The position numbers and the translations under genes were made by a program. Of a stretch of DNA of 64,000 bases, positions 35,880-48,632 are shown one piece after another. Position 1 is the first letter of the stretch. Each line of letters opens with the position of its first letter. The DNA is from Rhododendron vialii (taxonomy: Eukaryota > Streptophyta > Magnoliopsida > Ericales > Ericaceae): NCBI RefSeq assembly GCF_030253575.1, contig NC_080559.1, positions 32,080,501 through 32,144,500 of the forward strand, read 5' to 3'. The notes below the pieces were generated by a model. That model was not told where the DNA came from. It was given only the letters and a program-made list of their open reading frames with translations, and did no database searches.

Positions 35880-38800
35880 TCATTTGGTTGATTCCGCTTT
35901 CAGCCTCTGGACATCTACCAACTGGTACAAATCCCCTCGCCTCTGCTTCTGAAATGGAAGATTGGTTCTGCATGTTGTAGCACAAGTTTTTAGGGGAATT
36001 GATACAGCATTATTTCTAATGTGTTTACATATTCCTGATGTCAAAACACATATAACATCCCCCACAAACTGCAAATTCAGTAATCATTGCTTCAGTCCAG
36101 AAAATGTGAATCGGTAACTGTTTCCTGCTATGCTTAAAGTTCAAATTGAAAAAGAGGAACCCTACTAATTATAATGTGATTAAAAAAATTAAAGACCAAA
36201 ATATAGAGTTCCAGGGATCATAGCATACTGAAGTCACAAACAAGAGGGAGAATGGATAGGAATAAAGAACAGGATGATGACTGGCTCACCTTCTAAGATC
36301 AATTAGCGAATAATCTATCTCTGCAACTACTATTGCCTCATCATGCTCTGTTGTTGCCATGACCTCCCCAAACTGCCATGTTCATCCCCTTCAGTGCTCC
36401 AACAGAGAAATCACCAACAGCATGGATGTACAAATAATTAGAGACTTAATTGTAGACTCACCGGTCCAACAAGGGTAGAGTGTCCCCAAGCTACATAACC
36501 AGCACTAGCATCTCGAGCAGGTGAACAAGTTGCCACAAACAACTGCCAGTTGCGGACACACGACCAAGTGAATACAACCATCAAAACTAAAAACAAGAAC
36601 TATGTTGAGAAACCTAATGCTCCGTTAAAACGGGACAGTTTATTGATTCATTAAAAACAATGTCAGGTATCTTTTGAAGACATGCTTAATCATCCCAAGC
36701 AAAAGGCCATCCCAAAATAGCACAGATAAGCAAGCATTCTCAATTTCTACCATTGCATGTGCAATACGTGATCATGTGATTCAGGATTGTACTAGCTTGC
36801 AATAAATCAGTATCATAGTACTAAAGGTGAAACAGAAAGCAGTTGGTAAAAAATTACCTGGCAATCCATTGCCCTGCAGGAGAACAATGGAAGTAAATAT
36901 TAGAAGGAACAGTTATAAGAGTCAAAGGTATGAGACAACTGAAGCAAATAAGAACCCTTCCATCCACATCCTCACAGGATTTGTGTAAATAAGCCTTTCA
37001 AAAAAAAAGAAAAAGGATTTGTGTAAATATGACTGTAGTACCTCCGTAGAAACCATTAGTCATATCTGGCACAGCTCTTGTTGTATGGGACCTGATTATT
37101 CCCCTTTATTCCTTTAACTACTGCATTGTCATGTGCCAAGACTCAGGACATGACTCTTATGTCCCATGGTGCACCTTTGTCCTCCATAATCACAAAAGTT
37201 TGGGACATAAACTGGGGATACTAGATCATTGAGCATATAAGACAATGAGTTACATGGGCAGGAATAGGTTTTGGCAGCATGCACATGGACACTGAGAGAC
37301 ACAGATGAGCAAAAGAGAGAACAAGAAGTTTCTCTCAACTGCAGTGAAAATTTTGAAGCAAAAAACAACAATTATTAACAAAATGTACACTTCTACTATC
37401 ACTGTGGTTTGCAGAACAAATTTTACTTTCAAACACATTTAAGCAGCAGCAGGAGTCGTAAGATGAACCCAAAGCATCCAACTTGCAGTTGGCTTCTGCC
37501 TTCTGCAATTGACTTTTAACATTTCCCTGTACTCCCAAATTCCGACATATATGGGCAAATGCTTGGGCAATGGTAAAAAGATCAAGTAACAAAAAGTGGG
37601 ATTGGGGATTCAAGCCACTTTGCCCATAAATAGGTAGATTAAGCCAATACCAGTACTACAAGGTGGCATCCTGAGTCAAATATGAAATGAGGACTTATGA
37701 TTGCAAATTTTAGTACAGAATATGGAAGGTACAAGGTAGTACTGTCAAATGAGTTACCTCGCTCTCTGCAATAGCTCCCAGTGCAATGGACCAGTCACCA
37801 TGTTAAATGCCCCAGGATAGCAGATCAAGTGAGCCCCTGATAATAAATGAACAGTTGTAAATGTTAGAAACCATGTTATAACACGAAACTGAGTTCCGCC
37901 AAGGAATCCAGGGGGTTAGGACAGCACCCAAATGTCCCTAACATGTGCTCTGTTGTAAAACTGAGAGCAGAAGGAAATTCGTTACAACAAGGTAGCTGAT
38001 CTTGGAGAATTAGTTAAAAGTCTAATTTTAACCAAGGCATATTGATCAAGGAAAAAGTTACTAAATTTCATCCTATTTTCAGATGATACAGTGAATCAAC
38101 ATATTTTAGGAGTCAACATCTAAAAATCAACTTATGTGCCAGCATGATAACCACCAAATAAATAGTCTTATCGCATCACATACTACGAAGTAGTGGAAAA
38201 CCCCCCAAATAAAACCAGTAACCAGTTCTTTTTTACTTTTCCGTATTTGTGCAGAACAACTTAATTTTGAAGGGGTAAATAAAGATACCTGTCAAACAAA
38301 CAGATGTAAGGAGAACATACCTCTTGCTGCATATAGCATAGCTAATTCCTGGAACCGGATATCGTAGCATATGCCGATGCCAATCCGACCGACATCTGCA
38401 ATAAAAAACTTCTTGTAATTTGTAAGGATCAAATAAAAGGTCAATGACAAGAGTAAAGTCTATGTCCCAGTGATCTTTGCAACTGCTGAACGGAAAACAA
38501 GCAAACCTGTATCCACAATAGTTGGGCTCTCCCCTCCTGTAAGAGTCAGTGATTCCTTAAAGGTTATCTGACCTGGAATATCAATGTCAAAAAGATGTAC
38601 CTGTATTTATGGCCAGAAAGGTTGTTAATCCAGAGCTTTTGCAAAGGAGTCAAAACAGTAGTCAATTATCTATCTTTGGTATCGTCAATATTGTGCTGCC
38701 AATTAATAATGTAAGAATAATGGAGGCACATACCTTCCTGTGTTTTGCCTTGAGCTTTCCATCACTACCAAAGACACAGCAGGTATTGTACAACTTATCA

Positions 38801-41054
38801 CCAGAACGTTCTGGTATAGAGCCACCAACAACTGTAATCTGTAGACTCCGGGAGAGTTCAGACAGCATCATAGTTGAAGGAGATGCATCACCACCCGCAT
38901 CAATATCCTCTGCATATACTGGGAAACTAGCATTTGAGTATGGACTATTCCATATTTCCTGAAATGGGGTAGATACAACCAGAATCTCAGTTGAAGTATC
39001 CTTTTCAAACTTAATTAAGATCACAGTATACTGGAGAGAGAAATAATAAAAACACTCACGGAAAGTCCTTTCAAAAGGTCAAATGTGAGTACAGTTAACA
39101 CTGGCACGTAGTACAGACTACAGAGACTCTCAAATTCAAGAACAAGGCATATCCAATGCCAGTGGTCACATCACCATGCAGTAAAGTTAAACAACACCCC
39201 CTATTCATGAAGGGTCAGATTATTTTTCCAAAGTAACCACCATGAAGGGTCACATTAAACCTATAAGAACTGTATGGTAAAGAAATTTGAGTGATTTCTA
39301 TAAGATACTAAGATTAGAAGTCTTTTGAATGTTAGTGAAACAGATTTTATTTCAGACCATAAAGGGATAGAGACTATATGCTCGCTTTAAATCTTTTGAA
39401 GGCCAAAAGCATTTTATTGTGAACATCTAAAAGTATGCATCATCTTCAGATAAAAGCACAATTGCACAACGCGGATATATTTACGGAGATATATTTCTGA
39501 AAAAAGCAAGGTATGACAGCGATAGTCTCTTTGCACCCTCAGATCTGCCTGGACACTACAAACTTACAGGAAGAACAACTAACTGGGCACCCTTTTGTGC
39601 AGCTTCCTCGATTGCTTTTCGAGCATGAGCAATATTTCTTTCCTTGTCAGCAGTTACCAATAACTGGCAAAGAGCAATCTTGAACTGAAATGGAGGAAAC
39701 ACAAGTGTTATAGAAATGAGTGCAATTTTGTTCACCCTCCTTTAAGGAGGGTGAACATTACCCTCCCTCGTATTGGTTGGAATGGTGTAGGTCTCATCCG
39801 TGCAATACACTTTTTGGTAAGCATGACATCACTTTGTGGTGGGATCCACACCATTTCAACCAATAGGAAGGAGGGTAATGTTCACCCTCTTAAGTGGAGG
39901 GTAAACAAAACTCAACTCTATAGGAATACAAAACTCCGACACTTCACAACATGATCCCAAGATGAAAAGGAGATGAAGTTGAAACACGTTCATTTAAATC
40001 ATTTCCAATTTGAAACTCATAAAAGAATTAGCAGCATTCGGAGGCCCAACCCACTCCTTCATCGTGCTACATGGACCTATAAAACTACCAATAACTACTG
40101 CATCACACCAATTCGATTCTCCAGCATACAACTTGACGGGATAGGTCCTAGGCCCACTGGTACAGGAATGGGAACAAAACGTGTTACGCCATATGGTTAA
40201 ATTGTGATGCAATAGAGGTAAGCTTCTATAGATTACAAAAGTAAGAACTCAAAAGACAAGCATCTTCTAATAACAAGAAGTAATATTTTGCCAATTACTC
40301 ATGTAAAAAAAAAATTCTAGCAGCATTCTATGACTTTGCGTTGCCTTGCTGAAGCGCCACTCCCTCAAGATTTCAAATTCTTAATATAATATTTCTTCTG
40401 GGAAAAATTTTCAGGAACTGCATAGGAAAAACTTGCGGAGAATGCTTTGAAAGCTAAATTCAGAGTTTTTTTTCCAAAACTATTAACGTAGGCGTACCGT
40501 ATTTAAAACACGTTCCAAGACTTAATTTGCTAGACAGACTATTAATTTGCTCTAGCGTTTTTTGTCTTTTCAGGTAACACCTCAGACTTCATAAGTCAAA
40601 AAAATTCCTCAATTCATTGCAGGCACTTGAATAGTACAAAACAAAAAACGTGTACAACGAACAGATCAAAGGACAATCAGTAGATGATTAATGTCTGTAC
40701 ACATCTGTATTTGACGATACATGAAACATGAGTCTGTGTAGAGAGAGGATCGAGACTGACCTTGGTGAGGGGAGGGGTGGGCAAGGGAACAGCGGGAGGA
40801 ACCCTAGATTCCTCGGCGGCTACGGAGGCAGCGGCCATCGTGTTTGTTGTAGCTGAAGAGACTGCTGTGTGTTTCCCCTTGGGATGATTGTTGAGGTTAT
40901 TGTGACTGAAATTGTGGTTGTGGAAAGGAATTAGGAAGGAAGTTTTGGTGGTGAAGCGAGAGATAGGTTTATAGCGTTTCGACAGACTCCGATTGGATGA
41001 GTTGAGCCTGAGGATGGATGACGAGAGGAAGCTAATTGCAGCCATCGTTTTCAT
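35880..41054 (-). CDS. Omega-amidase (NIT2-type), chloroplast-targeted form
   Basis: There are ten exons on the minus strand: 41054-40761, 39684-39568, 38958-38734, 38600-38507, 38395-38321, 37836-37758, 36873-36858 (a 16-nt microexon), 36542-36462, 36372-36290 and 35967-35880. They give 383 residues with GT-AG introns and a closed frame. Residues 1 to about 95 are Ser/Arg/Asn-rich, like a transit peptide. The nitrilase-superfamily domain follows, starting [11 protein letters not shown] (99). Catalytic residues are E138 (LPEIWN), K212 (KHRKVHLFD) and C253 (GICYDIRF). Closing blocks include WGHSTLVGP and [13 protein letters not shown]. The enzyme hydrolyses 2-oxoglutaramate and 2-oxosuccinamate, cleaning up after glutamine and asparagine transamination. 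A second Met (M73, in NTMAAAS) could start a shorter form. Intron 1 contains a hairpin MITE. Confidence 0.94.
39726..39910. mobile_element. hairpin MITE with about 70-bp arms in omega-amidase intron 1
   Basis: The left arm TTTTGTTCACCCTCC...GGAATGGTGT is matched by the inverted right arm ACACCATTTCAACC...GGAGGGTAAACAAAA. The whole 185-bp unit can fold into one hairpin, and the left arm has its own small palindrome. A related GTGAAGGTGAACAAAA scrap is at about 41718. Confidence 0.65.
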
Positions 41055-42672
41055 TGAGCTTTGTCATTAGGTACCACTACGAAGAACCGTTGCGTTGTAG
41101 TGGTCAGGCGTGTTTTCTTGTTTTTAGCGTGAGAAAACCTTTTCAACCGACGGAGTCCTAACAGTTGTTTACGGAATCAATCGAAATTGTTCAAAACTTT
41201 TAGACGGTCCGGATGTTAATGATGTTTTTTTGAAAATACTTCATTTAAATTCGAACCGTTTAAAATATTTTTGAATAATTGCAATTAATTGCTACGGTAA
41301 AAAACTTGTTGGCGTACCCGTGAATTAGGTTCTCTCTTCTAGCACAGATAATCGTCCGTTCTTTTTTCTTTTCTGATCCGCTACTCGTGTAACTCGTCTG
41401 TTCTTTACTTCTTTTATCATTAGCAATTTTGTTCGCACACTAGTATGATGAAGATAATTTTATACACATTTGGTGAAAGCTTTTTATAAAATGATAATAG
41501 GAATCATTCATTTTACACGTAAAATTGATGTGTATGCTCTATCCAGTCCCATACCCAAATTACGTTTCTATTTATTTATTTATTTATTAAGGATATAGCG
41601 TGTTCGATTGAGCAGATTTTTTGCAGTTCTCGTACCAAATCAATTCATCTAGAATGAACGAGTCTAATCATCGAAGTGGACTCACCCAATGTGGGTGAAG
41701 TGACCTTCATCAAGTGAAGGTGAACAAAATTGCTCTTCTTTTTAATGGGCTCGCTATCCCTTTATTAAATGTAATTTTTTTTTATTAAAAAGTCCATTTG
41801 CACATACATTAGTCTATAGATCCCAACACAAATGAATTTGTCATTTTGTCCGATGCACGTGAATTCACTAAATAATGAGGGTTTTCTGTGAGTTGAACAT
41901 ATTCAGACATGTGTGCATCTGCATATGTACAATATAAAGGGAAAAACTATAATACACTCCTTATTTGGGTATGTATCACATGTACTCTCCAAAATATTAT
42001 GAATTATGGAGAAAATGTTACGAATCGTATTTCAAAAAAGTTGCGAATCATATAAAGGTTATGAAATACACCAAAATGTTATGAATCGTAATGAAAATGT
42101 TACGAATTGTACTGCTTAAAGGTTATAAATTTTAGAACAAAAGTTACGAAACACACTAGTTTATAGGACACAACTCTTGAACGAGCTTTAGCTCAAGTAA
42201 ATCAGTGCACTTCAATTTTTTCCAAAGAAATCAGTCTACCCATTACCAGTTTATAGGACACAACTCTTAATAAGCTCCACACAAAAACCGTAGTAGCATT
42301 GCTAGCTCCTCTCCAGCTCTACAAAACAAAGGGAACCTAGAAATAGGCCTCTCATTTGTATTTCAAAAGCCGAAGAGTTGTGAAATTTCAACTTCTATAC
42401 CACCAATATTCCAAGTACAGAACCCAAATCCTTCGGCCATGGATCACAGTTTTACAAAAAGGAGAGAGAGGCCACAACCCACAAGGATGTTGCAGAAGCA
42501 GTTGGAAAGCGGCCGGGACTACTCTAATGTGGACGCAAATTAAGAAACAATGTGTGTGCGCATCTTGCCGTTATCGTAAAGAAGACGCTTCATTGGTATG
42601 GCAAGAGGACACTATAAATACCCCACCTCCAAAATCAGCAAATAAGATCGCCGGCTGGAACCATTCAGTAAT
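41055..42672. other. intergenic DNA between omega-amidase and the BRX-family gene
   Basis: This is the promoter side of the omega-amidase gene and the 3' side of the BRX-family gene. About 41990-42150 holds loosely repeated ATGTTACGAATCGTA-like units. A 21-bp phrase, AGTTTATAGGACACAACTCT plus T, occurs at 42158 and 42248. No gene is seen. The open frame on the plus strand from 42356 is antisense to the last BRX exon and has no family resemblance. Confidence 0.55.
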
Positions 42673-45600
42673 TCACAAGTATTGTTTATGTACCCTGGCT
42701 CGATTCTCTTCCCACCACAGTCTAGCATGCATCTCCCCAAACTTTTCTCGACTGCACGTACACCGCATCCATGTACAACAAACAGAGATACCCAATTCAG
42801 CTCAAGACAAGAAAATTAGAGAATTAATTGACCAACTAAAAAAAGAGTAAGGTGCAGATTCTTCATTATGATACTCAAATGTTGTTATTATGAACTGTGG
42901 GGATAAGCCCACAGGCCCCACGTACACAAGCGTGCAAAACAACCAACGTTGATGCACTATGGGACAATGAAATTAAATAATGCGCATCAAAACACCATTT
43001 GCCAATTGATGATCAATCACATACGAAGAAAAGTTTAGAACATCTATTTAGTTCTATATGTTGTCCTATCTATTAGTGTTACTGTGTTAGTGAGATGGCG
43101 TCCATCCAGTAGCGTTAGTGTGATGGTGAATAGTGAACGCATAGTTAGCAATTGAACTGATCAGACAATGGCTAGCGAATTCGACACAGCTGAAAAATGG
43201 CACTGATAAAGAAAACTGTGTGAGCTGAAAAGACAAAGTGGACCAAGTGGCAGCATTATTCTGTTTTGCGGTTGTTGGCTATGCTGCTATCATTTCTGGT
43301 TTGGGGCTGATGGTTGTGCTGCCAGTCCAGCCACCTAAGAATGCTTGTCTAAGAGCAGATGGCCAACAAGAAATTGATTGCACTTGGGCCCTAGAGTTGA
43401 CACAACAAGAACCAACCTGAATCGGACACGTCTGAGTTCCCTTTTCCGCCCAGGCAGTGCTCTGATGGTAATGTAAACCCCAGGTTCATCCTCTTCAACC
43501 CATTCAGTCTCTAGACCGCTACCATTACTGACGGATATCTCCCCAGAGCGATCTGCCTCCCTTGATGAGCTAGTCCTTAAGGAGGCATCTACCGATGATG
43601 TTTCAGTCTTAGCTCCACTAATGCTGGAGATTTCTGGGGTTGAGGTGAGACCCGAATCATAGTTATACCGAGATTGCACCGGGTGGTGTTCATTTCGCAG
43701 TGGAGGAGTAGCAGGGGTATTATCTTCAGCATGCCCGGTTTTGATGCTCTGTAATAAGCAATAAAATAACATTACCGGCTCAACATTATGAACGGGGAAA
43801 AAGTGCAATGCACTTGGTAACAATAAGACCATTTGATAAAAGTTCAACTTTTTCAATTTACACATAAAACTTCAAAAGTGGTGATGATGTGCGACATATT
43901 TCACCTCAGCTTCAGATCTGGGAGGGGTTGGAGGAAGTGGGAATGCTTGGCGGTTTAACCTCTGGACGTTATAGAGCTCCATTACTCTATCATAGTTCTC
44001 TGTCCACCATCTTTGAGCTTGCCATTTGTTGTACTTCTCTCGGCTAATCCACCAACACAAATAAGCTTTCCATCATAATTCTTCATAAGTTGGTTATAAA
44101 AAACTATGGGAACGTCAAATGGCCTCTCCCATGTATGTGGAAAACCAGTGTTGGCATCATGGCATGAAGGCCAGTTCTAAATATATACAGTAAAATTCTG
44201 ATCATAGTAGATTTTTTGGGGTTTTAATGTTGTAATCAATGACAACACGAGATAGGTACCATATGATCTGAGCTCTAAATTAATTTAGTCTCTGTCACCA
44301 TACTGGCAAAAAATAAAATTCTAAAAGAGACGTTCAACTCTTTCACAAAGCAAGTGCTTTCATCATTAAAACCACATGGGGGGAACAAGAATCCAATGTG
44401 TAGTCCACTCCTTATAAAAGCGAACAGTTCACACAATCAATGTTTCTTGTGTGTGTTGTGTTTTCAAATTTTGAGTACATCTGAAGAAGGGGAAGAAGGT
44501 GGGCATGGGAATACACTACGAGAATGATCATAGTTTTGTTGTCCACCACACAAAACATACTAGCCAGGGGAGTCATAAGTCACATAATTATGCGCGAGCA
44601 TGAAAGCGCCTCTCGAAAGTATTTCAGATTAGTAAAACTCATGACAGTGATAATTGAAAAACGTGAGCGGGGGGTCCTATGTCAAGGGAGCCACGACCCC
44701 CTGTAGTCCACCTCTGGTCTGTCTATGTTCCAAATCCCCAACTCATGATGATAGGCAATCTTAAGCATTATACTAGGTAATCTTTCATAAACAGTTCTAA
44801 TAAGTGTCTCTCCACTAAATTGGCCCCACCCAAACTTTATTGACAAAAGAGGTGCTGACCTACTTCGAGGTTAGTAAAAACTAAAAACCTACAACTTGAT
44901 TCAGTGCAGTGCAGGTGAGAGATTCCACATGGACTAGGTATTGTGGGTCTCTAGGTCCATGACAAAGTGAAAATTGAAGCTACCGAATTAAATTAATGTC
45001 AGTCCTGAAGCATGCTACCAAATCAAATAAGAAAATTATTTAAGAGGGTACAAGTTTTGGGTTATAAACTTATGATACTCCGAGGTGAAGTGGTCGTAAG
45101 ATGATCAGCTACCGAACCTTTTTCTTGATTATCTATAAACAAGAGTCATTTATTTTTCCCATAGATGCCAAAGGTTCACCATCAGAATACAATTATGTTG
45201 GAGTTTGTTTTTGTTTTTCCAAGCAAGCCTGAGTACAAAAACCCACTCAAATCCTCAGCACCCGAACAAAAATGCTTGTGCTAATATGCCGATGCATTTT
45301 TGGTCATTAAATCAAGTGAGAGACTCTCTGATTCGATGAGTGGAAACACACGGGAATGAGGTTACAAAAATATTTGAACCCCTATGAAAGTCCTGTGACC
45401 CCTTCCCTTTCGTAGCCAATATCGGACCACTTTTTGGCATCACCCCAGCAAACCAACGATTGCAAACAAAATAGCAGTCACAAGATGACAAACAAAGGAA
45501 TTAGGCGTGGTGAAGATTGAAAAAGAAAGGCAGGCAGAGCCCCCGACAATGGAGCAAGACTTTTAGTTAAAAGTTTCTCAGGAGGCCCCCACTAAATAAG

Positions 45601-47068
45601 AAGTTGGAATGAGTTCTGCTTTTGGACTTTCAAAAAGGCAACCCTTTGGATTTCCTTTTCCATAATGTCTGCAAAACTTTAGAAATGAACAGCTAGAGGT
45701 TTCTACTTTCTCAAGATGAAGGGTAGTGGTGCTCCTAAAATCGATCTTCCCTGCATTCTGCTTGTGAAATTTGGAAGAGCAATAGACTTTGAAAAGAACA
45801 GTGAAGACCAAAAGAATTCAAAAAAGATCGTTGTAGATCTCATTTTTCGTCATTTCTCAATTGTTTTTTCAATTTCAATACAGATTTTCGAACTATTCTG
45901 ATTTTTCTCATCAAATCGAATTCTTAATGTCACTGTTGTCACATAAACCGACGAACAACTAAAAAGTAAACTGATCAACAAATATTGACACCGTTTTCAA
46001 AGTAATTACTTAGTTTAAATTGACCCTGAGATTGCGTTTAGGATGAAGAGATTGGTGGAGGATTTTACACTTGGTAGAGAAAGAAAAGAGGAGGAATTAA
46101 ACAAATACTACTTGTTTAAATTGTTGACCTTATTAAAAATTCTTTTTCTGTCGCAAATCCCTCCCCAAAACAATTAACCACACAAACCCATATGAACAGG
46201 GCAAAAGCAATGGCTGCAATGCCATGCCCGTAATTTTAAAACACAGCTCTGAATATAATTGCGTTCAGAATCATTCGATGCATATGATTTCACGTGCATC
46301 AAACGATTCGGTACAAGTTGTATAGTTGTATTCAGAATTGTGTGCGTAGAGTTTCTCCAGGGCAAAATCCATTTGACACACATAGCCCAAATAGAATCAG
46401 GACCGTCCAGATAGAATCACAGAAACAGTCCCACATACCTGAACCGAATGCGCTTGAGATCGTTCCCACCGCGTGGCATGGACACGAAGGTAATGAGAAC
46501 ACCGGAATCCACCTGCGCAACCCACTCCTTGGGCTCGTGCTCCTCCACGAACACGACCGGGTCGACTCGGCGCCCGCTCGCAGACGCCGCCGGCGTCCCC
46601 TCGCCGCTCGACATCCCCTTCAACCTCTCCTCCATTTCCTTCCCCCACTGTCTCGACCCCGCCGTCGATGCCGAGTTCAAGCTCGCCGTCCGCCTGTGCG
46701 ACCACCGGAATCTCTGATCCAATGCCAAGTTCGACTCGCCGCCACGGCAGCTCTTTTGTCGGTGCTGAGTCGTTATTGCTCCCGTACACGGAGTGCAGTT
46801 TCGGTACGCCCCCGATGCCTTCCATGCCATGTCCTTTATCTGCAAAACCAAATCCTAAGCCTTAATTGAGGCACACAACCCAAGAAAATACACACACAGA
46901 TACTGAGAACCGTGTTGAGTACGGACGCAACGGAATGCCGCGAAATGAGTCAAGTTCACTCTCAAATTGAACAAAAAAATAAAATCTTGATCAAATGCAA
47001 ACAAAATATATGTAGAATAAATTATCATATCCCAGTCTGTGCATGCATAATTGCATAGTATAAACATA

Positions 47069-47099
<31 letters not shown>

Positions 47100-47220
47100 G
47101 AATTAGTACTACCTGATAGGTGAGAGATTTGAGGGATTGCTTGGTAGTTGGAGTGGCATTGGGATCTTGATTTAGGGAATCATCACCGGGATGCTTCGAA
47201 CGAGCTATGCACGTCAGCAT
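42673..47220 (-). CDS. BREVIS RADIX family protein (BRX-like)
   Basis: There are five exons on the minus strand: 47220-47113, 46839-46439, 44043-43905, 43748-43417 and 42751-42673. They give 352 residues, close to Arabidopsis BRX (344). All introns are GT-AG and the frame closes. The N-terminal block ([11 protein letters not shown], then [19 protein letters not shown] and CKPCTG-like NCTPCTG) is the family hallmark. Two BRX domains follow. The first, about residues 141-205, has [34 protein letters not shown]. The second, about 298-352, has [34 protein letters not shown]. Family role: plasma-membrane polarity, auxin-dependent root and phloem growth and stomatal asymmetry, with BRX domains mediating protein interactions. 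One oddity is that the usual second cysteine of the N-terminal CIAC motif is Arg here (CIAR). Intron 2 is 2.4 kb. A (GA)n run lies in intron 1. Confidence 0.94.
44566..44700. mobile_element. MITE-like segment in BRX-family intron 2
   Basis: The segment contains TAAGTCACATAAT and TGCGCGAGCATGAAAGCG, as does the element in RPS3 intron 2 at 13396-13556. Inverted GGGGGTC/GACCCCC phrases lie at its right end. The ends cannot be fixed by eye. Confidence 0.35.
47074..47099. repeat. (GA)13 microsatellite in BRX-family intron 1
   Basis: A perfect dinucleotide run a few bases inside the first intron, just downstream of the first coding exon of the BRX-family gene. Confidence 0.9.
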
Positions 47221-48298
47221 TTTGGCTCCTTTAGGTCTCTGTGTAGGGATTTGGAATTAAACGAACTGACAGTTTCCGTAGTTTTTTGTGTCTCAAAAGC
47301 CCGGAGTATAGAATTTGTCTGGAACTGGAAGGATCGGTTCAGTAGTAATAAGTACAATCCAGTACCAGTTGAAGTGTAGTCAGTGGTAGTTGTGGGTTGA
47401 GCTTTAAAGCCCAGATAACGAGTGAGTTTTCGGACCGATATATACTACGAGGTATCCACTCGGCACAACTCGGCACATTTGAGCAGTCCGATACACTTTT
47501 GCATGGCTCGGATTAAAACTCTCTCTTTCCTCTCATCCTACAATTTCTTCCTCCAAATCTGAGCCGTTTAAATATGCAATGGACGGCTCGGATGCGCGAG
47601 CAGGCACCATGTGGTACCCGCTCGGCACTGAAAATTTTCCCCCAAATAACCAAGCACCAGTGCCCATGGCTAGTGGTAGTTCTTGTCAGTTTGCGCTCAT
47701 CTCGATTAATTCATTCTGGGTACCTAAAAGTAACAAACCGGCATAACCTCCGGTGGATTAATTTTTCAATAGTGCGGAAGTACCGCCACATGGTGCTCGG
47801 TACCACTTTACAATCACACATTCATATGAGGTTCATGTACTTAATGGTAAACCCCACATTGTGTGATTGCAAAGTGGTATGAAGTACTCCTACCACGTAA
47901 CGGTACTTCGAAACTAATGTATAATTTCACCTTTCAGCGGCCCTAATATTTGAAGTGTTTGGCCTCCTTGTGACACGCGAATTATTTTATTGTTTTCTCA
48001 TAATCATAACCACTTAGCTAAACTTTTGAGGTTAATGTCACTCCTTAAAATCACGCCATCGGATAACAAATCCGGGAATTGATAATCAAAAGTCAAAAAA
48101 TAGAAAAATACATGCTCCATGTATATTTTTTGGGTAAAAAATTGAGAAGAATAATCCAGCGGTACTTTCATAACAGAGTTCATTACAAAAATTGTGGATA
48201 AATCAAACAAAAATTATGGACAAAATCAAACTAATTAAATAACTATTGTAAACAAGAATAACACAATGCAGTCGATATACATTTTCACTTAGTCGATA
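47221..48298. other. shared upstream region of the BRX-family gene and VPS33
   Basis: The two genes diverge from here, with 2.5 kb between their start codons. This left part holds the BRX-family promoter and a copy of the GGACGGCTCGGAT-type dispersed repeat (about 47450-47640). It also holds a hairpin MITE (47777-47910). No gene is seen. Confidence 0.55.
47777..47910. mobile_element. hairpin MITE, about 50-bp arms
   Basis: GAAGTACCG...GGTACCACTTTACAATCACAC on the left is answered by inverted GTGTGATTGCAAAGTGGTA...CGGTACTTC on the right. The full 134-bp unit folds on itself with a short loop. No clear target duplication is visible. Confidence 0.65.
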
Positions 48299-48630
48299 CT
48301 CCCTCCGTCCCCATTCTTTAGTCCCTTTTGGAAGTCTGTGTCATTTTTCAATTGATTATATATTGCAATCTATAATTTTTTTAGGCGATTTTAAAAATAT
48401 TTTAATTTTTTTTGGTGATTTTGAAAATATCTTTTAAAAGAATTTATTGAAATTTATCAAATACAGTAAGATTCATATTACATATAAATAGTACTACTAA
48501 TTAAAAATTATAATTAGTTTTTATAAATAGTATTACCAATTAAAAATTATAATTAATTTTTTATCCGATTAAAATAGGTCAAAAGACAAAAAGAATAGAA
48601 ACAAAAGAAAAAAATAGAGACAAAAGGGAG
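48299..48630. mobile_element. Stowaway-type MITE
   Basis: The left terminus CTCCCTCCGTCCCCATTC is answered at the right end by CTCCCTTTTGTCTCTATT on the opposite strand. TA dinucleotides lie on both sides (48297-48298 and 48631-48632). The AT-rich interior has no coding capacity, as expected for a mariner-derived MITE. It is related by its termini to the split copy at 25124-29544. Confidence 0.75.
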
Positions 48631-48632
48631 TA

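Noticed and set aside
42356-42850. Open frame of 164 codons on the plus strand
   Set aside because: It covers the last BRX exon in antisense and lacks any recognisable domain. The minus-strand exon is well supported by splice sites and the [13 protein letters not shown] match.
46294-46869. Open frame of 191 codons on the plus strand
   Set aside because: It lies antisense to BRX-family exon 2, is rich in Arg/Pro as shadow frames of GC-rich coding DNA are, and resembles no family.
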